DNA from: Candidatus Kurthia intestinigallinarum
GTDB lineage: Bacteria > Bacillota > Bacilli > Bacillales_A > Planococcaceae
Assembly: GCF_003991225.1 (NCBI RefSeq)
Contig: NZ_JTFC01000009.1
Location: 1 to 64,000 of the forward strand
Reading direction: 5' to 3'
DNA: 64,000 nucleotides
In this document: piece by piece, positions 17,515 through 26,208 of the stretch
How the letters are laid out: every line of letters starts with the position of its first letter
Position numbering within the stretch: position 1 is the first letter of the stretch
The notes under the pieces: generated by a model
Databases searched by the model: none
What the model saw: only the letters and a program-made list of their open reading frames with translations
What the model was told of the DNA's origin: nothing
Made by a program: the position numbers and the translations under genes

Positions 17515-17528
17515 TGAAAGCGTTTACA
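17515..17528. promoter_or_regulatory. cre site (CcpA operator)
   Basis: TGAAAGCGTTTACA matches the CcpA consensus TGWAARCGNTWNCW at every position. It sits just upstream of the KTSC gene, probably in its promoter or 5' leader, where it would repress. Confidence 0.75.
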
Positions 17529-17660
17529 TTTTTGTAAGTAAACTATATCGAAAAAGGAAATGAAAGTCAATACAAACTGTTTTTAAGCATCAATTTCCTG
17601 TTTTTTGGCATAAAAAAACAGAAATCAATGAAGTGATTCCTGTTTGTAAAAAGCGATTGA

Positions 17661-18449
17661 TTATTCGAATGTACGGTCCTTTTCGATAACCGCATGAACG
17701 GCCTCGTGGACAGCATGCTCAAATGAATGCGCTTTTAATGTCATAACACCTTCAATCGTTGTACCACCAGGTGAGCACACTTGATCGACTAGCTCAATCG
17801 AATGCGTTTGACTCTCTAACACCATTTTGGCACTACCTAATACAGCGTCTGCGGCAATTTGAAGAGCAATCGGTTTTGCCATGCCTTCTTTTACTGCGGC
17901 GCGTGCAATAGCATCCATATAAAGGTAATGGAAGGCAGGTGCTGCACCAGCGATAGCAGAAAAAATCGCAAACTGCTCTTCTGGTAAGGCAATCATCGAA
18001 CCCGTTGCTTCTAATAATGTAACGGCTTGCAGTTGTTGTGCAGTTGTTACGGCATCTGACACGGCATAGCTTGTTGTCGAGTGGCCAACAGCTGCATTAA
18101 CATTTGGCATGATACGCATGAAGGCATCGTGTCCAAATAATGCTTGCAATGCGTTAAGATCTTTCCCAGCTGCCATTGAGACAACTAATTGTTCGTTTCT
18201 TAAATGCGGGCGAAGCTGTGCGGCAATCTCATGTAATTGCTGTGGTTTGACACCAAGGAATACAATGTCTGCCTGTGCGGCTTGCTCGATTGTTGTGGCA
18301 GCAGTAATGCCTGTTTCAGCGGCAAGTGCCTCTGTTTTTGTCGTTGTGCGGTTATAGCCAATAATAAAGCTTGCATCATCGTGAGCAGCAGCAATGCCAC
18401 GAACAATGGCCGAAGCCATATTACCAAGGCCGATAAAACTAATCTTCAT
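17661..18449 (-). CDS. proC: Pyrroline-5-carboxylate reductase
   Basis: Last step of proline synthesis, reducing 1-pyrroline-5-carboxylate with NAD(P)H. The 262-residue protein has the N-terminal Rossmann motif FIGLGNMASAIVRGI, FLGVKPQQ, MRIMPNVNAAVG, and the C-terminal dimer/active-site signature LVDQVCSPGGTTIEGV. Length is normal. ATG 18449 follows AAAGGAG on the minus strand. Monocistronic. Confidence 0.95.
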   Translation of the reverse strand: MKISFIGLGNMASAIVRGIAAAHDDASFIIGYNRTTTKTEALAAETGITAATTIEQAAQADIVFLGVKPQQLHEIAAQLRPHLRNEQLVVSMAAGKDLNALQALFGHDAFMRIMPNVNAAVGHSTTSYAVSDAVTTAQQLQAVTLLEATGSMIALPEEQFAIFSAIAGAAPAFHYLYMDAIARAAVKEGMAKPIALQIAADAVLGSAKMVLESQTHSIELVDQVCSPGGTTIEGVMTLKAHSFEHAVHEAVHAVIEKDRTFE

Positions 18450-18671
18450 GAATAGAAAACTCCTTTCGAATGCCTTCAGTATAACGAAAGCACTGTCAGA
18501 AATATAGATAGTTGCCTACGATAGTAATTAATGAATCGTGTCTTTTATGTGAAATCGTCAAATACAATAGGTAATTGAATTATTTTTTGTTATGATAGAC
18601 ATATTGCAAGAAGGAAGCACGAATAGGATTAGTCGCATTTTAACGCACTAATTTGAAAAGGAATGAAGTAC

Positions 18672-19622
18672 ATGCGAAGTCAGCAAAAAACAAAAAATAT
18701 GGCAAGTCAACATGCCGCACTCGATGTAGAAAATCCGACGATGATGAAAGTTTTAGCACAAACAATTAAAACGGGCATTATTAAATCGAATTTAATTACG
18801 ATGATTGCGGGTCTTATGCTTGCGATGTACACATACCATGTCAATCCATTTGATGAAAAGCTCGCCATTTTACTCGCGATTGCAGGAACGGCAGCTGTTA
18901 TTGGTGGAGCGGGCGCGTTTAATAACTGGTATGACCGTGATATTGATGCAAAAATGCGTCGTACGCAAAAACGTCCAACCGTAACAGGTGAAGTTTCACC
19001 TGTTATGACGTTAGTGATTAGCTTTACATTATTACTTGCCGGTTTGGGCATGCTTTATATTGCATCTCCAATGGCGGCACTACTTGGCTTTTTAGGCTGG
19101 TTTTTCTACGTTGTACCGTATACAATGTGGACAAAGCGTCATACGGTTTATAACACCGAAGTCGGGAGTTTATCAGGCGCGATGCCTCCGTTAATTGGTT
19201 GGGGTGTTGTCAGCAATGATATTTTCCATCCGGCGATTATTAGTTTATTTATTATCGAATTAATTTGGCAAATGCCACACTTTTATGCGATTGCTATTCG
19301 AAAAATGGAAGATTACCGTGCCGCTGGTGTACCGATGCTACCGGTAGCAAAAGGGATGAAGCGCACATATGTGACCACAAATGTGTATTTAGTTATCTTG
19401 ATCCTTTGCTGTATTCCACTTGGTTCATTAAGTACAGGACTTATGCTCGTAGCGATTATTTTAAGCGCTGTATGGCTTGTATTAAATATTTATGGTTATC
19501 ATAAAAAAGATCCGAAAAAATGGGCGAATTTATTATTTGTCTATTCATTGCTGCATATGGTGATTTTATTCTCAACAGTCATTCTTTACGCATTGATTGG
19601 CTTATATTTAGATTTTAATTAA
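18672..19622 (+). CDS. ctaB: Protoheme IX farnesyltransferase (heme O synthase)
   Basis: UbiA-family prenyltransferase that attaches farnesyl to heme B for heme-copper oxidases. The 316-residue membrane protein has the first Asp-rich motif NNWYDRDID, the CtaB block KRPTVTGEVSP, and YNTEVGSLSGAMPPLIGW followed by FYAIAIRKMEDYRAAGVPMLPV. ATG 18672 is chosen because AAAGGA ends nine bases before it; ATG 18663 is too close. No other oxidase assembly gene is adjacent. Confidence 0.93.
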   Translation: MRSQQKTKNMASQHAALDVENPTMMKVLAQTIKTGIIKSNLITMIAGLMLAMYTYHVNPFDEKLAILLAIAGTAAVIGGAGAFNNWYDRDIDAKMRRTQKRPTVTGEVSPVMTLVISFTLLLAGLGMLYIASPMAALLGFLGWFFYVVPYTMWTKRHTVYNTEVGSLSGAMPPLIGWGVVSNDIFHPAIISLFIIELIWQMPHFYAIAIRKMEDYRAAGVPMLPVAKGMKRTYVTTNVYLVILILCCIPLGSLSTGLMLVAIILSAVWLVLNIYGYHKKDPKKWANLLFVYSLLHMVILFSTVILYALIGLYLDFN

Positions 19623-19630
19623 TATATATA

Positions 19631-19664
19631 AAAGCAGGTAGCTTATCGGCTACCTGCTTTTTTT
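19631..19664. terminator. Bidirectional terminator
   Basis: AAAGCAGGTAGC and GCTACCTGCTTT form a 12-bp stem with loop TTATCG, flanked by A- and T-runs; shared by ctaB and the converging lipoprotein gene. Confidence 0.92.
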
Positions 19665-20277
19665 ATGGTTGTAACGTAAATGTTGTTTGTTTTGTGAGCT
19701 GTTGTTCATGTTCGTCAAAAACCGCACTCGTTGTAACAGTAAGCGTATCATCACCCGGCTCGGTAATGTAGCCGATATTGCCTTGCTTTTTTTCTGAAGG
19801 GGCAAAGGAGCCACTTATATTATCTAAATAAATATCTCGTTCAAATGATTGTGTGCCTGAAGCGGCTTTTAACGTTGCAACAGGGGAGAAGTGACGTGTT
19901 TCTTTGGCGGTATTTTCAATCGTCACATACGCTTTTACAAAATCGAATGTTTCCTTATGTGTGAGCTGATGGAAATAATCAACCATACTATAGTCTGGCT
20001 CTAAATGGATACGCTTCACATCATGAATCGTTAAATGAATATCGCCAACGACAATCGTTTGCGGCTCAAAGTTTGCCTCCTTTAAGGTCATAAAGCCCTT
20101 TTCTGCTTGAATCGTATCGTTTTCCTTTAACAGGGTACGGTCATCTGGAATTTGTGCATTACCGTTATAGCCTGTTACATAATCGGTTCGTGGTAGATGG
20201 TCATCTGCCGTCGCCTTCTGTTGACATCCCGCTAACAGGACGACGAGCAAGATACCAATGAAAAAGCGAATCGGCAT
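19663..20277 (-). CDS. Lipoprotein of unknown function
   Basis: A 204-residue protein with a lipoprotein signal peptide and lipobox VLLAGC (Cys18). The mature part looks like one beta-rich domain (GDIHLTIHDVKRIHLEP, VKAYVTIENTAKETRHFSP, GYITEPGDDTLTVTT). This layout resembles DUF4352-type extracellular immunoglobulin-like domains. It starts 12 bases after the alkaline phosphatase gene and is probably co-transcribed with it. Confidence 0.75.
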   Translation of the reverse strand: MPIRFFIGILLVVLLAGCQQKATADDHLPRTDYVTGYNGNAQIPDDRTLLKENDTIQAEKGFMTLKEANFEPQTIVVGDIHLTIHDVKRIHLEPDYSMVDYFHQLTHKETFDFVKAYVTIENTAKETRHFSPVATLKAASGTQSFERDIYLDNISGSFAPSEKKQGNIGYITEPGDDTLTVTTSAVFDEHEQQLTKQTTFTLQP

Positions 20278-20289
20278 CCTCTAGCTCCC

Positions 20290-21672
20290 TTAGTTCATTT
20301 TTTTATCGTTGATTTTTGTTTTCTTTTTTGTGTTTTGTTCGAGTAATTCAAATACGAGCTTGGCTTGGTCGGTATTATCGATTTGACCAGCAAATTTTTC
20401 TGCCTGTGGCCCATACGCATAAACATTAACATCTTCGCCTGTATGACCACCTGTCGTCCAGCCGGTGTTTGAACGGCTATCTGCAATTTTTTCGATGGCA
20501 TTATCGATATCGGTTACTTTTTTCGTTGTCGCGGCTTCTTTCACTTGGTCGATTTCAGCTGTCGTTAAATCAAGCTTGATATATTGTTTAAGTGTTTGTT
20601 CCACGTCCGCACCACCTGCGATTTGTGCAGCTAGATAATCAGGCGTTTTTGAGAAAGCTTGCAGTGCTTCAGGATTCCAGTTGTAGTCCCCGTTAGCAGC
20701 AACTGAGAAGCCACCTGTTGAGTGGTCAGCCGTCGCAATAACAAGTGTGTTTTTATCTTTTTTTGCATAGTCGACAGCTTTTTGGAATGCAGCATCAAAG
20801 TCCTTCATTTCACTCATTGCGGCGACAATATCATTATCATGACCTGCCCAGTCGATTTGACTGCCTTCAATCATTAGGAAGAAGCCATCATCGTCTTTTT
20901 TCAATTGCTTTAATGCCGCCGTGGTCATATCGCGTAGAGAGGGGGTGGTGCTCTTACGATCGATCATTTTATCAAGACCGCCATCTGCGAAAAGACCGAT
21001 AAGCTGGTCCTCTTTATTTTTTGCTAAAGCTTTTTTATCCGTTACATAATGGAAGCCGGCTTTTTCAAATTCCTTTGTTAAGTCGCGGTCTTGTCGCACG
21101 AAATTTGATTTACCACCACCAAGCAATACATCGATTTTATGCTTTTTACCAACTAATTCATCAAAATAATCATCTGCAATGGCATCCATATTTTTACGGG
21201 ACTCATCATGTGAGCCAAATGCCGCCGGTGTCGCGTGGGTAATCTCTGATGTAGCAACAAGACCCGTTGCTTTTCCTAATTCCTTTGCGCGCTCTAACAC
21301 CGTTTTTACAGGTTGTTTATCGTTGTCGACGGCGATGGCATTATTATAGGTTTTAATGCCCGCAGACATTGCCGTAGCGGCAGAAGCAGAGTCCGTTACA
21401 TTTTGTGCGGGATCTTCAGGATAGGTCATTTGCTGACCGACTAAGTATTGATCTAGTTTGGTTTGTTTCACGAATTGCTGCTGTGGTGCGTTTTGCATAT
21501 AACGATACGCAGAAGTATAGGAATTTCCCATGCCATCACCGATTAAAAAAATAATGTTTTTCGGTGAGTCCTTCTTTTTGGATGCTGCCTCGGCGTTTGT
21601 AGCACCAAAGGCACTTAACGCAAGCGCAGAGCTTGCTAAAACTGCAGCGAATTTCTTAGACCAAATTTTCAT
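20290..21672 (-). CDS. Alkaline phosphatase, PhoA family
   Basis: Secreted phosphomonoesterase of 460 residues with a signal peptide (about 1-29, cleavage near AEA). Metal and active-site motifs are IIFLIGDGMG, the nucleophile serine in TDSASAATAM, EITHATPAAFGSHDESR, FLMIEGSQIDWAGH, ATADHSTGG and GWTTGGHTGEDV, so all zinc/magnesium ligands appear present. Upstream lie several TTACA-like repeats typical of a PhoP-regulated promoter. The ribosome binding site is AGGAGG. Confidence 0.95.
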   Translation of the reverse strand: MKIWSKKFAAVLASSALALSAFGATNAEAASKKKDSPKNIIFLIGDGMGNSYTSAYRYMQNAPQQQFVKQTKLDQYLVGQQMTYPEDPAQNVTDSASAATAMSAGIKTYNNAIAVDNDKQPVKTVLERAKELGKATGLVATSEITHATPAAFGSHDESRKNMDAIADDYFDELVGKKHKIDVLLGGGKSNFVRQDRDLTKEFEKAGFHYVTDKKALAKNKEDQLIGLFADGGLDKMIDRKSTTPSLRDMTTAALKQLKKDDDGFFLMIEGSQIDWAGHDNDIVAAMSEMKDFDAAFQKAVDYAKKDKNTLVIATADHSTGGFSVAANGDYNWNPEALQAFSKTPDYLAAQIAGGADVEQTLKQYIKLDLTTAEIDQVKEAATTKKVTDIDNAIEKIADSRSNTGWTTGGHTGEDVNVYAYGPQAEKFAGQIDNTDQAKLVFELLEQNTKKKTKINDKKMN

Positions 21673-21703
21673 GTAACTTCCTCCTTAAATGGTATAACTT
21701 TAC

Positions 21704-21753
21704 TGTAACGAAGAAATGTAAGGAGAGCTTTAACGCAGCGTAAAGAAATGTAA
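21704..21753 (-). promoter_or_regulatory. Pho-box-like direct repeats upstream of alkaline phosphatase
   Basis: Read on the minus strand, TTACA, TTACG, TTAAA, TTACA and TTACA occur at 21753, 21743, 21733, 21721 and 21708 (5' ends), at spacings of 10, 10, 12 and 13 bases. PhoP of Bacillus binds TTAACA-like hexamers spaced by about 11 bp, so this is a credible phosphate-starvation control region. Confidence 0.65.
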
Positions 21754-21859
21754 AATTCGTGAACAGGATGCGAGGAAATTTCATTGAAATGAAAGAAAAG
21801 GTTGTTCGACCATAGAGAGCTATGGCATGATGGAGAAATGTAGGAAGGGAGAGATAAAA

Positions 21860-22204
21860 ATGGAGAACATTCCAAACTGTCCGAAGTGCAATTCGGCCTA
21901 TACGTATCATGATGGCTCAGCGTTCATTTGCCCAGAGTGTGGCAATGAATGGACGGCATTTGAGCAACAACAAGCAGAGGAAGCGGCGCTTATTCGCGAT
22001 AGCGTCGGCAATATTTTAAATCCAGGTGATAGTGTCACAATTATTAAAGATTTAAAAGTGAAAGGTGCCACATCTGACTTGAAAGCTGGTACAAAAGTGA
22101 AAAATATCAAATTTTGTGGCGATGTTGACGGGCATGATTTAGAAGCGAAAGTAGAAGGTTTTGGCTCTTTATATATTCGTTCACAATATGTGAAAAAAGT
22201 TTAA
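21860..22204 (+). CDS. yjdM: YjdM/PhnA-family zinc-ribbon protein
   Basis: A 114-residue protein with an N-terminal zinc ribbon (CPKCNSAYTYHDG...CPECGNEW) and the C-terminal domain DSVGNILNPGDSVTIIKDLKVKG, the standard PhnA/YjdM architecture. The family was named for alkylphosphonate use, but the true function is unclear. ATG 21860 follows AAGGGAGAG; the upstream start at 21827 lacks a site. Transcribed divergently from alkaline phosphatase. Confidence 0.9.
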   Translation: MENIPNCPKCNSAYTYHDGSAFICPECGNEWTAFEQQQAEEAALIRDSVGNILNPGDSVTIIKDLKVKGATSDLKAGTKVKNIKFCGDVDGHDLEAKVEGFGSLYIRSQYVKKV

Positions 22205-22207
22205 TGA

Positions 22208-22347
22208 CAAAATAGGCTTTAACATACGTGTAAAAACAACCGCTCCTATGAGCATAAAAAAACCGGAATTGCGCTGTGGCGCGGTTCCGGTTTTTCGTTG
22301 CGAATGCTAAAAAAGGAAAATAAAATGTTTTGTACTAACCTTTTTTT
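22208..22347. repeat. Dispersed intergenic repeat, copy 1
   Basis: Shares with copies at 26062 and 29249 the blocks CATACGTGTAAAAA, CAACCGCTCCTATGAGCATAA, a central CCGGAA-GCGC/GCGC-TTCCGG hairpin and GTTGCGAATGCTAAAAAAGGAA. The terminal inverted repeats seen in copy 3 are decayed here (AATAGGCTTT and ACTAACCTTTTTT). The central hairpin with flanking A- and T-runs acts as a bidirectional terminator between convergent genes. Confidence 0.85.
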
Positions 22348-22351
22348 ATAA

Positions 22352-23233
22352 TCAGGTGACTGGGGTAAGTTGTTTTGACGATGTGTCTACAATAAAACGA
22401 ATGGCGGTTCTTGTAATCGCGTATTGCTGCTTTAAGAGCGTCAGCACTTCTTGTTCAACGGTTTGAATTGGTGCATCAGCTGTAATATATAGCTGACAAC
22501 TAAACGTCATTTCTTCGCCAACAACCGTCCATAATTGTAAATTTGCAATGTCTGTAACAGCATCTAAACGATACAAACTTCCTTGAATAGCGGCAAGTTG
22601 ACGTTGTTCGGAGGTGCCTTCTGTCATTAAAATGAGCGAGCGTTTTAAAATGTGATATGCTTGGTTAAATAGGGTAAGTGCAAGCATAAACGCCAATACT
22701 TCATCAATAGTAGATACTTGCCATCTAATTAACAGGAAAGATACTAAAATGACAAGCAATGCATTTAAGCCGTCTGCACGCAGTAAATAACGTGTAAATG
22801 CTTTTGAACTCGTTTCGTATGATGACAGTAGCAAATAACAACAGAGGTTACTAATTAAAATAAGCACGGCGATTTGTAAAATCGGCTCAATAGCAACTAC
22901 TATAGGCTCAGGCTCCATAAGGCGTAGCATACTCATAACTAATAAGAAGCAAGCCATAAGCGAAAAAACAAGCCCGCAGCATAAAATTAAAAAGCGTTCA
23001 ATCAACCACATATGGTACATCTGACGAGATTTTGCTTTTTTTGCGATATAGTTCTGGTTTACAATATAGAAAAGGAGCAATGAAATCGTCATCAGCAGAT
23101 GACTTAATGCGCAAAAAAGCGCTAAACTTTTTGTCTCAAAGGCGATTGTCATAGTAATTACATATGAAATAATTAATAAAAAACAAGCCATTGCTGTTTT
23201 TGTCGTCTGCCATTTTGATGTGTTGGACAACAT
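22352..23233 (-). CDS. Degenerate cation diffusion facilitator-like membrane protein
   Basis: A 293-residue protein with about six membrane segments and a C-terminal cytoplasmic domain. Its layout follows the CzcD at 33480: TKSLALFCALSHLLMT corresponds to TNSLALLSDAGHMLSD, LLRADGLNALL to LAHVISDMLGS, and MTEGTSEQRQLAAIQGSL to LMEGTPTNVVFDDIVKTI. The metal-site aspartates are replaced (D to A and D to T in the first motif; HxxxD of the fifth helix is changed), so zinc transport is unlikely. The ribosome binding site is poor. It is a paralogue that may have a regulatory or lost function. Confidence 0.6.
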   Translation of the reverse strand: MLSNTSKWQTTKTAMACFLLIISYVITMTIAFETKSLALFCALSHLLMTISLLLFYIVNQNYIAKKAKSRQMYHMWLIERFLILCCGLVFSLMACFLLVMSMLRLMEPEPIVVAIEPILQIAVLILISNLCCYLLLSSYETSSKAFTRYLLRADGLNALLVILVSFLLIRWQVSTIDEVLAFMLALTLFNQAYHILKRSLILMTEGTSEQRQLAAIQGSLYRLDAVTDIANLQLWTVVGEEMTFSCQLYITADAPIQTVEQEVLTLLKQQYAITRTAIRFIVDTSSKQLTPVT

Positions 23234-23315
23234 TGTAATGATAATAACCCCCTAGCATTACTCTAGTTATACCCGTATTGTCTTTATTTGTAACGCAACG
23301 AAAGGAGGGAAACGT

Positions 23316-24008
23316 ATGCCAACAACCGGCTTTTCATTGTACGATTCTTTTCATATAGGTTGGCTAGCATTTGGAATACTTGCGATTTGGTTTGTCGCGC
23401 ATCAATATCGTTTAGCAACAGACGAGGCGCGAAAGAAAATTCGCATTGCTTTAGCCTGGGCACTTATTTGTGCGGAAATGATCCGCGATAGTTATATTTT
23501 CTTTCTTGAGACTTGGTCAATCCGTTCATTGCCACTAGATTTGTGTGGTATGGCATTAGTCGTTATTTTAATTTATGCTTACACGCAAAATAAAACGGTT
23601 GGCGAGTTATTATATAGCATCTTTTTACCGGGTGCATTCGCCGCACTCTTATTTCCGAACTGGACGCATCGTGAAATGTTTAGTTTTATGAATAATTATA
23701 GCTTTACGTATCATATTTTAATTGTGGCATTTATCATCATGCTAATTGCTTCAAAAGAACTACGCCCACAACCGAAAAACTTATGGAAACCGGCCTTATT
23801 TTTACTAATTTTAACGCCGATTATGTATATGTTTAACAAGCATTATGAGACCAATTTCTGGTTTTTAAGCACACCATCAGCGGGCTCACCAATCGTGCCG
23901 CTTGAACATATTTTTGGAAACCCAGGCTATATTTTTGGCCTTGTTTTATTATTATTTATCGTGTGGCTTGTGCTTTATTTGCCATTTGCATTACGTAAGA
24001 AATCATAA
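23316..24008 (+). CDS. YwaF-family (TIGR02206) integral membrane protein
   Basis: A 230-residue protein with about seven membrane segments. It has the family layout: F-S-YDSFHIGWL start, SIRSLPLDLCGMALVV, PGAFAALLFPNW, NYSFTYHI and the NPGYIFGL C-terminal motif. The function is unknown. AAAGGAGGG precedes ATG 23316. Divergent from the CDF-like gene, with only 82 bases between them. Confidence 0.85.
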   Translation: MPTTGFSLYDSFHIGWLAFGILAIWFVAHQYRLATDEARKKIRIALAWALICAEMIRDSYIFFLETWSIRSLPLDLCGMALVVILIYAYTQNKTVGELLYSIFLPGAFAALLFPNWTHREMFSFMNNYSFTYHILIVAFIIMLIASKELRPQPKNLWKPALFLLILTPIMYMFNKHYETNFWFLSTPSAGSPIVPLEHIFGNPGYIFGLVLLLFIVWLVLYLPFALRKKS

Positions 24009-24036
24009 AAGAGAATGTCATTTGATAGTGATGTGC

Positions 24037-24081
24037 AAAAAAAAGAAGGAGTCGCGTGTTGGCGCGATTCCTTCTTTTTTT
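24037..24081. terminator. Bidirectional terminator
   Basis: AAAAAAGAAGGA-TCGCG pairs with CGCGA-TCCTTCTTTTTT. It lies between convergent genes and shares its arm sequence with the terminators at 17225, 34486 and 61948. Confidence 0.92.
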
Positions 24082-24117
24082 ATGCTTATATATGGTTGTT
24101 TCAGGTTCATGTAATAC

Positions 24118-25281
24118 TTAAAGAGCAGCTTTGAAAATCGCTTCTGCGTCAGAGGCTGTAACGGTCGCGAAATTCCCGAAATCCCCTTGACGCATCGCGC
24201 GATCGACAATGATATTAAGCGTCGAGTCGTCGATTTGATACGTAGCTAAATGTGTCGGAGCACCAATTGACTCCCAGAAGGCTTCAAGTTTTTCGATGCC
24301 TTTCATTGCTACTTCTAAATCACTTAATCCCGTCGTATTGACATTGAATACACGTGTTGCGAGCTTACGGAAGCGCTGTACATCCTCGTGAACATAATGG
24401 CGCATCCAGCGAGGGAATAAAATCGCCAGGCCGCCACCATGTGGAATATCGTGTACAGCAGAGACGGCATGTTCTAAATTATGCGTTGCCCAGTCGCCGC
24501 GATAACCCATATTTAACATGCCATTTAACGCCATTGTACTGCCATACATTAAGGTAGCACGTGCATCATAGTTTTCAGGGTTTTTCAGCACATCGGGTGC
24601 GGCTTCCATAATCGTTAATAATAATCCCTCACACATACGGTCTTGGAACTCTGTATGGTCGGCCTCGTGGAAATAATGTTCGAGTACATGGCTCATACTA
24701 TCGACAATACCATAAATTGTTTGGTCTTTTGGTACAGAAAATGTATAGGCTGGATCTAATATTGCAAATTGTGGGAATGTTTTTGAAGAACCCCAGCCGT
24801 ATTTTTCTTTTGTCTCCCAGTTTGTAATAACAGAGCCTGAATTCATTTCTGAGCCCGTTGCCGCCAGTGTTAAGACAACACCAAATGGTAGTGCATCACG
24901 CACTTTTGCTTTACGTGTCACAATATCCCAAGCTGATGCATCGGTTTTCGCGCCTGCAGCAATTAATTTAACGCAATCAATTACAGAGCCACCACCAACG
25001 GCTAAAATAAAGTCAATGCTCGTATCACGACAAATGCGGATACCTTTTTCAGCTGTATCGACACGTGGATTTGGCTCAACGCCACCTAACTCGACAATAT
25101 TAGCACCTGCGTCTGATAACACTTTATAGACATCGTCATAGACACCATTTTTAAAAATACTACCGCTTCCATAAACGAGTAAAACGTTTTTACCGTAATG
25201 TGTTAGCTCCTGCTCTAATTTTAAGATTTGTCCCTTCCCAAAATGAAGGCGCGTTGGATTATAATACGTGAAATTTTCCAT
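24118..25281 (-). CDS. Iron-containing alcohol dehydrogenase (YugJ/butanol dehydrogenase type)
   Basis: A 387-residue group III alcohol dehydrogenase. The N-terminal Rossmann part has [15 protein letters not shown] and [12 protein letters not shown]. The metal-binding helical part has MSHVLEHYF, with the ligands D, H, H and H spread through [13 protein letters not shown] and the [16 protein letters not shown] block. It resembles NADH-dependent butanol/aldehyde dehydrogenases of Bacillus. ATG 25281 follows GAGGGAG; the longer reading to 25329 lacks a site. Confidence 0.92.
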   Translation of the reverse strand: MENFTYYNPTRLHFGKGQILKLEQELTHYGKNVLLVYGSGSIFKNGVYDDVYKVLSDAGANIVELGGVEPNPRVDTAEKGIRICRDTSIDFILAVGGGSVIDCVKLIAAGAKTDASAWDIVTRKAKVRDALPFGVVLTLAATGSEMNSGSVITNWETKEKYGWGSSKTFPQFAILDPAYTFSVPKDQTIYGIVDSMSHVLEHYFHEADHTEFQDRMCEGLLLTIMEAAPDVLKNPENYDARATLMYGSTMALNGMLNMGYRGDWATHNLEHAVSAVHDIPHGGGLAILFPRWMRHYVHEDVQRFRKLATRVFNVNTTGLSDLEVAMKGIEKLEAFWESIGAPTHLATYQIDDSTLNIIVDRAMRQGDFGNFATVTASDAEAIFKAAL

Positions 25282-25371
25282 AAAATCCCTCCCTCTCTTC
25301 ATAGTAAGAAATTGTGCGCATTTGTACAACTAATTCGCACGCTTTATAATAAATAAAAAGGGGGAATCGAC

Positions 25372-25842
25372 ATGATTCGGCGAGCTACATATGAAGATAT
25401 ACCGATGATTCAAAAAATCGCCGTTGAAAGTTGGCGTCAAACGTATCAACAAATTATTCCACCGAAGCTACAGCAGCAATTTTTAGCATTTGATTATAAT
25501 TATCGTCAATTGCGCCACCGCATTGATACGACGCTATTTTTCGTTGCGTTGCAGCAAGATGTCATTGTTGGCTTTGCTAATTTTTCAATAGGTACACGAA
25601 ATGAGCTGGAGACAATTTATTTAAGCCCAGCCGTTTTTAGTGAGGGGATTGGGCATCAATTATTGATAACAGGAGAATCCTTCTATCCAGCAGGCACTGA
25701 GCTATACGTACGTGTCAATGCATTGAATGAGCGAGCGATTGCTTTTTATACAGCGCATCAGTTTACGTTCGTAGAGCAGCGCTTGGAGCAAATTGAAACG
25801 ATTCAGTTTAGAACGAATACGATGCACAAAATCCTGCTATAA
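25372..25842 (+). CDS. GNAT-family N-acetyltransferase
   Basis: A 156-residue protein of the GNAT fold. It begins with the typical IRRATYEDIPMIQKIAVESW helix, carries VIVGFANFS and the acetyl-CoA-binding strand/loop LETIYLSPAVFSEGIGHQLL, and ends with NERAIAFYTAHQFTFVE. The pyrophosphate loop (usually RGxGxG/A) is reduced to EGIGHQ. The substrate is unknown. Possibly co-transcribed with the small membrane protein gene 36 bases downstream. Confidence 0.85.
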   Translation: MIRRATYEDIPMIQKIAVESWRQTYQQIIPPKLQQQFLAFDYNYRQLRHRIDTTLFFVALQQDVIVGFANFSIGTRNELETIYLSPAVFSEGIGHQLLITGESFYPAGTELYVRVNALNERAIAFYTAHQFTFVEQRLEQIETIQFRTNTMHKILL

Positions 25843-25878
25843 CGTGATACAATCAACAAAGAAGAAGGGACGAACCAC

Positions 25879-26052
25879 ATGATGAAAAAAATGGCCATTC
25901 AGCTCGTATTTATTATCGTGATTATTGCGTATTTGATATATCATAATTTCAATTTACAAAATATAAACGGTGTTATTATTACAATTATGATAGGGCTTTG
26001 GGTACTAGCTACTGTGATGATGGTGACATTAGATCGTTCAAAACGAAGTTGA
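25879..26052 (+). CDS. Small two-helix membrane protein
   Basis: A 57-residue open reading frame starting MMKKMAIQLVFIIVIIAYLI, with two hydrophobic segments (about 7-21 and 32-50) and a positively charged tail DRSKRS. A ribosome binding site GAAGGGA lies nine bases before the start. It lies between the GNAT gene and repeat copy 2. The function is unknown. Confidence 0.65.
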   Translation: MMKKMAIQLVFIIVIIAYLIYHNFNLQNINGVIITIMIGLWVLATVMMVTLDRSKRS

Positions 26053-26061
26053 TTGTTACTG

Positions 26062-26199
26062 TAAAAAAGAGGCTTTGACATACGTGTAAAAATAACCGCT
26101 CCTAGGAGCATAAGAAAAACCGGAATCGCGCTGTAGCGCGGTTCCGGTTTTTGTTGCGAACGCTAGAAAAGGAACATGATGTTGTCGCAATCTCTTTTT
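26062..26199. repeat. Dispersed intergenic repeat, copy 2
   Basis: Same orientation as copy 1. It has AAAAAAGAGGCTTTGACA at the left, the CCGGAATCGCGC/GCGCGGTTCCGG hairpin in the middle, GTTGCGAACGCTAGAAAAGGAA, and a decayed right end (GTTGTCGCAATCTCTTTTT). It lies between convergent genes and supplies their terminator. Confidence 0.85.
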
Positions 26200-26208
26200 A
26201 TGGTTGAG

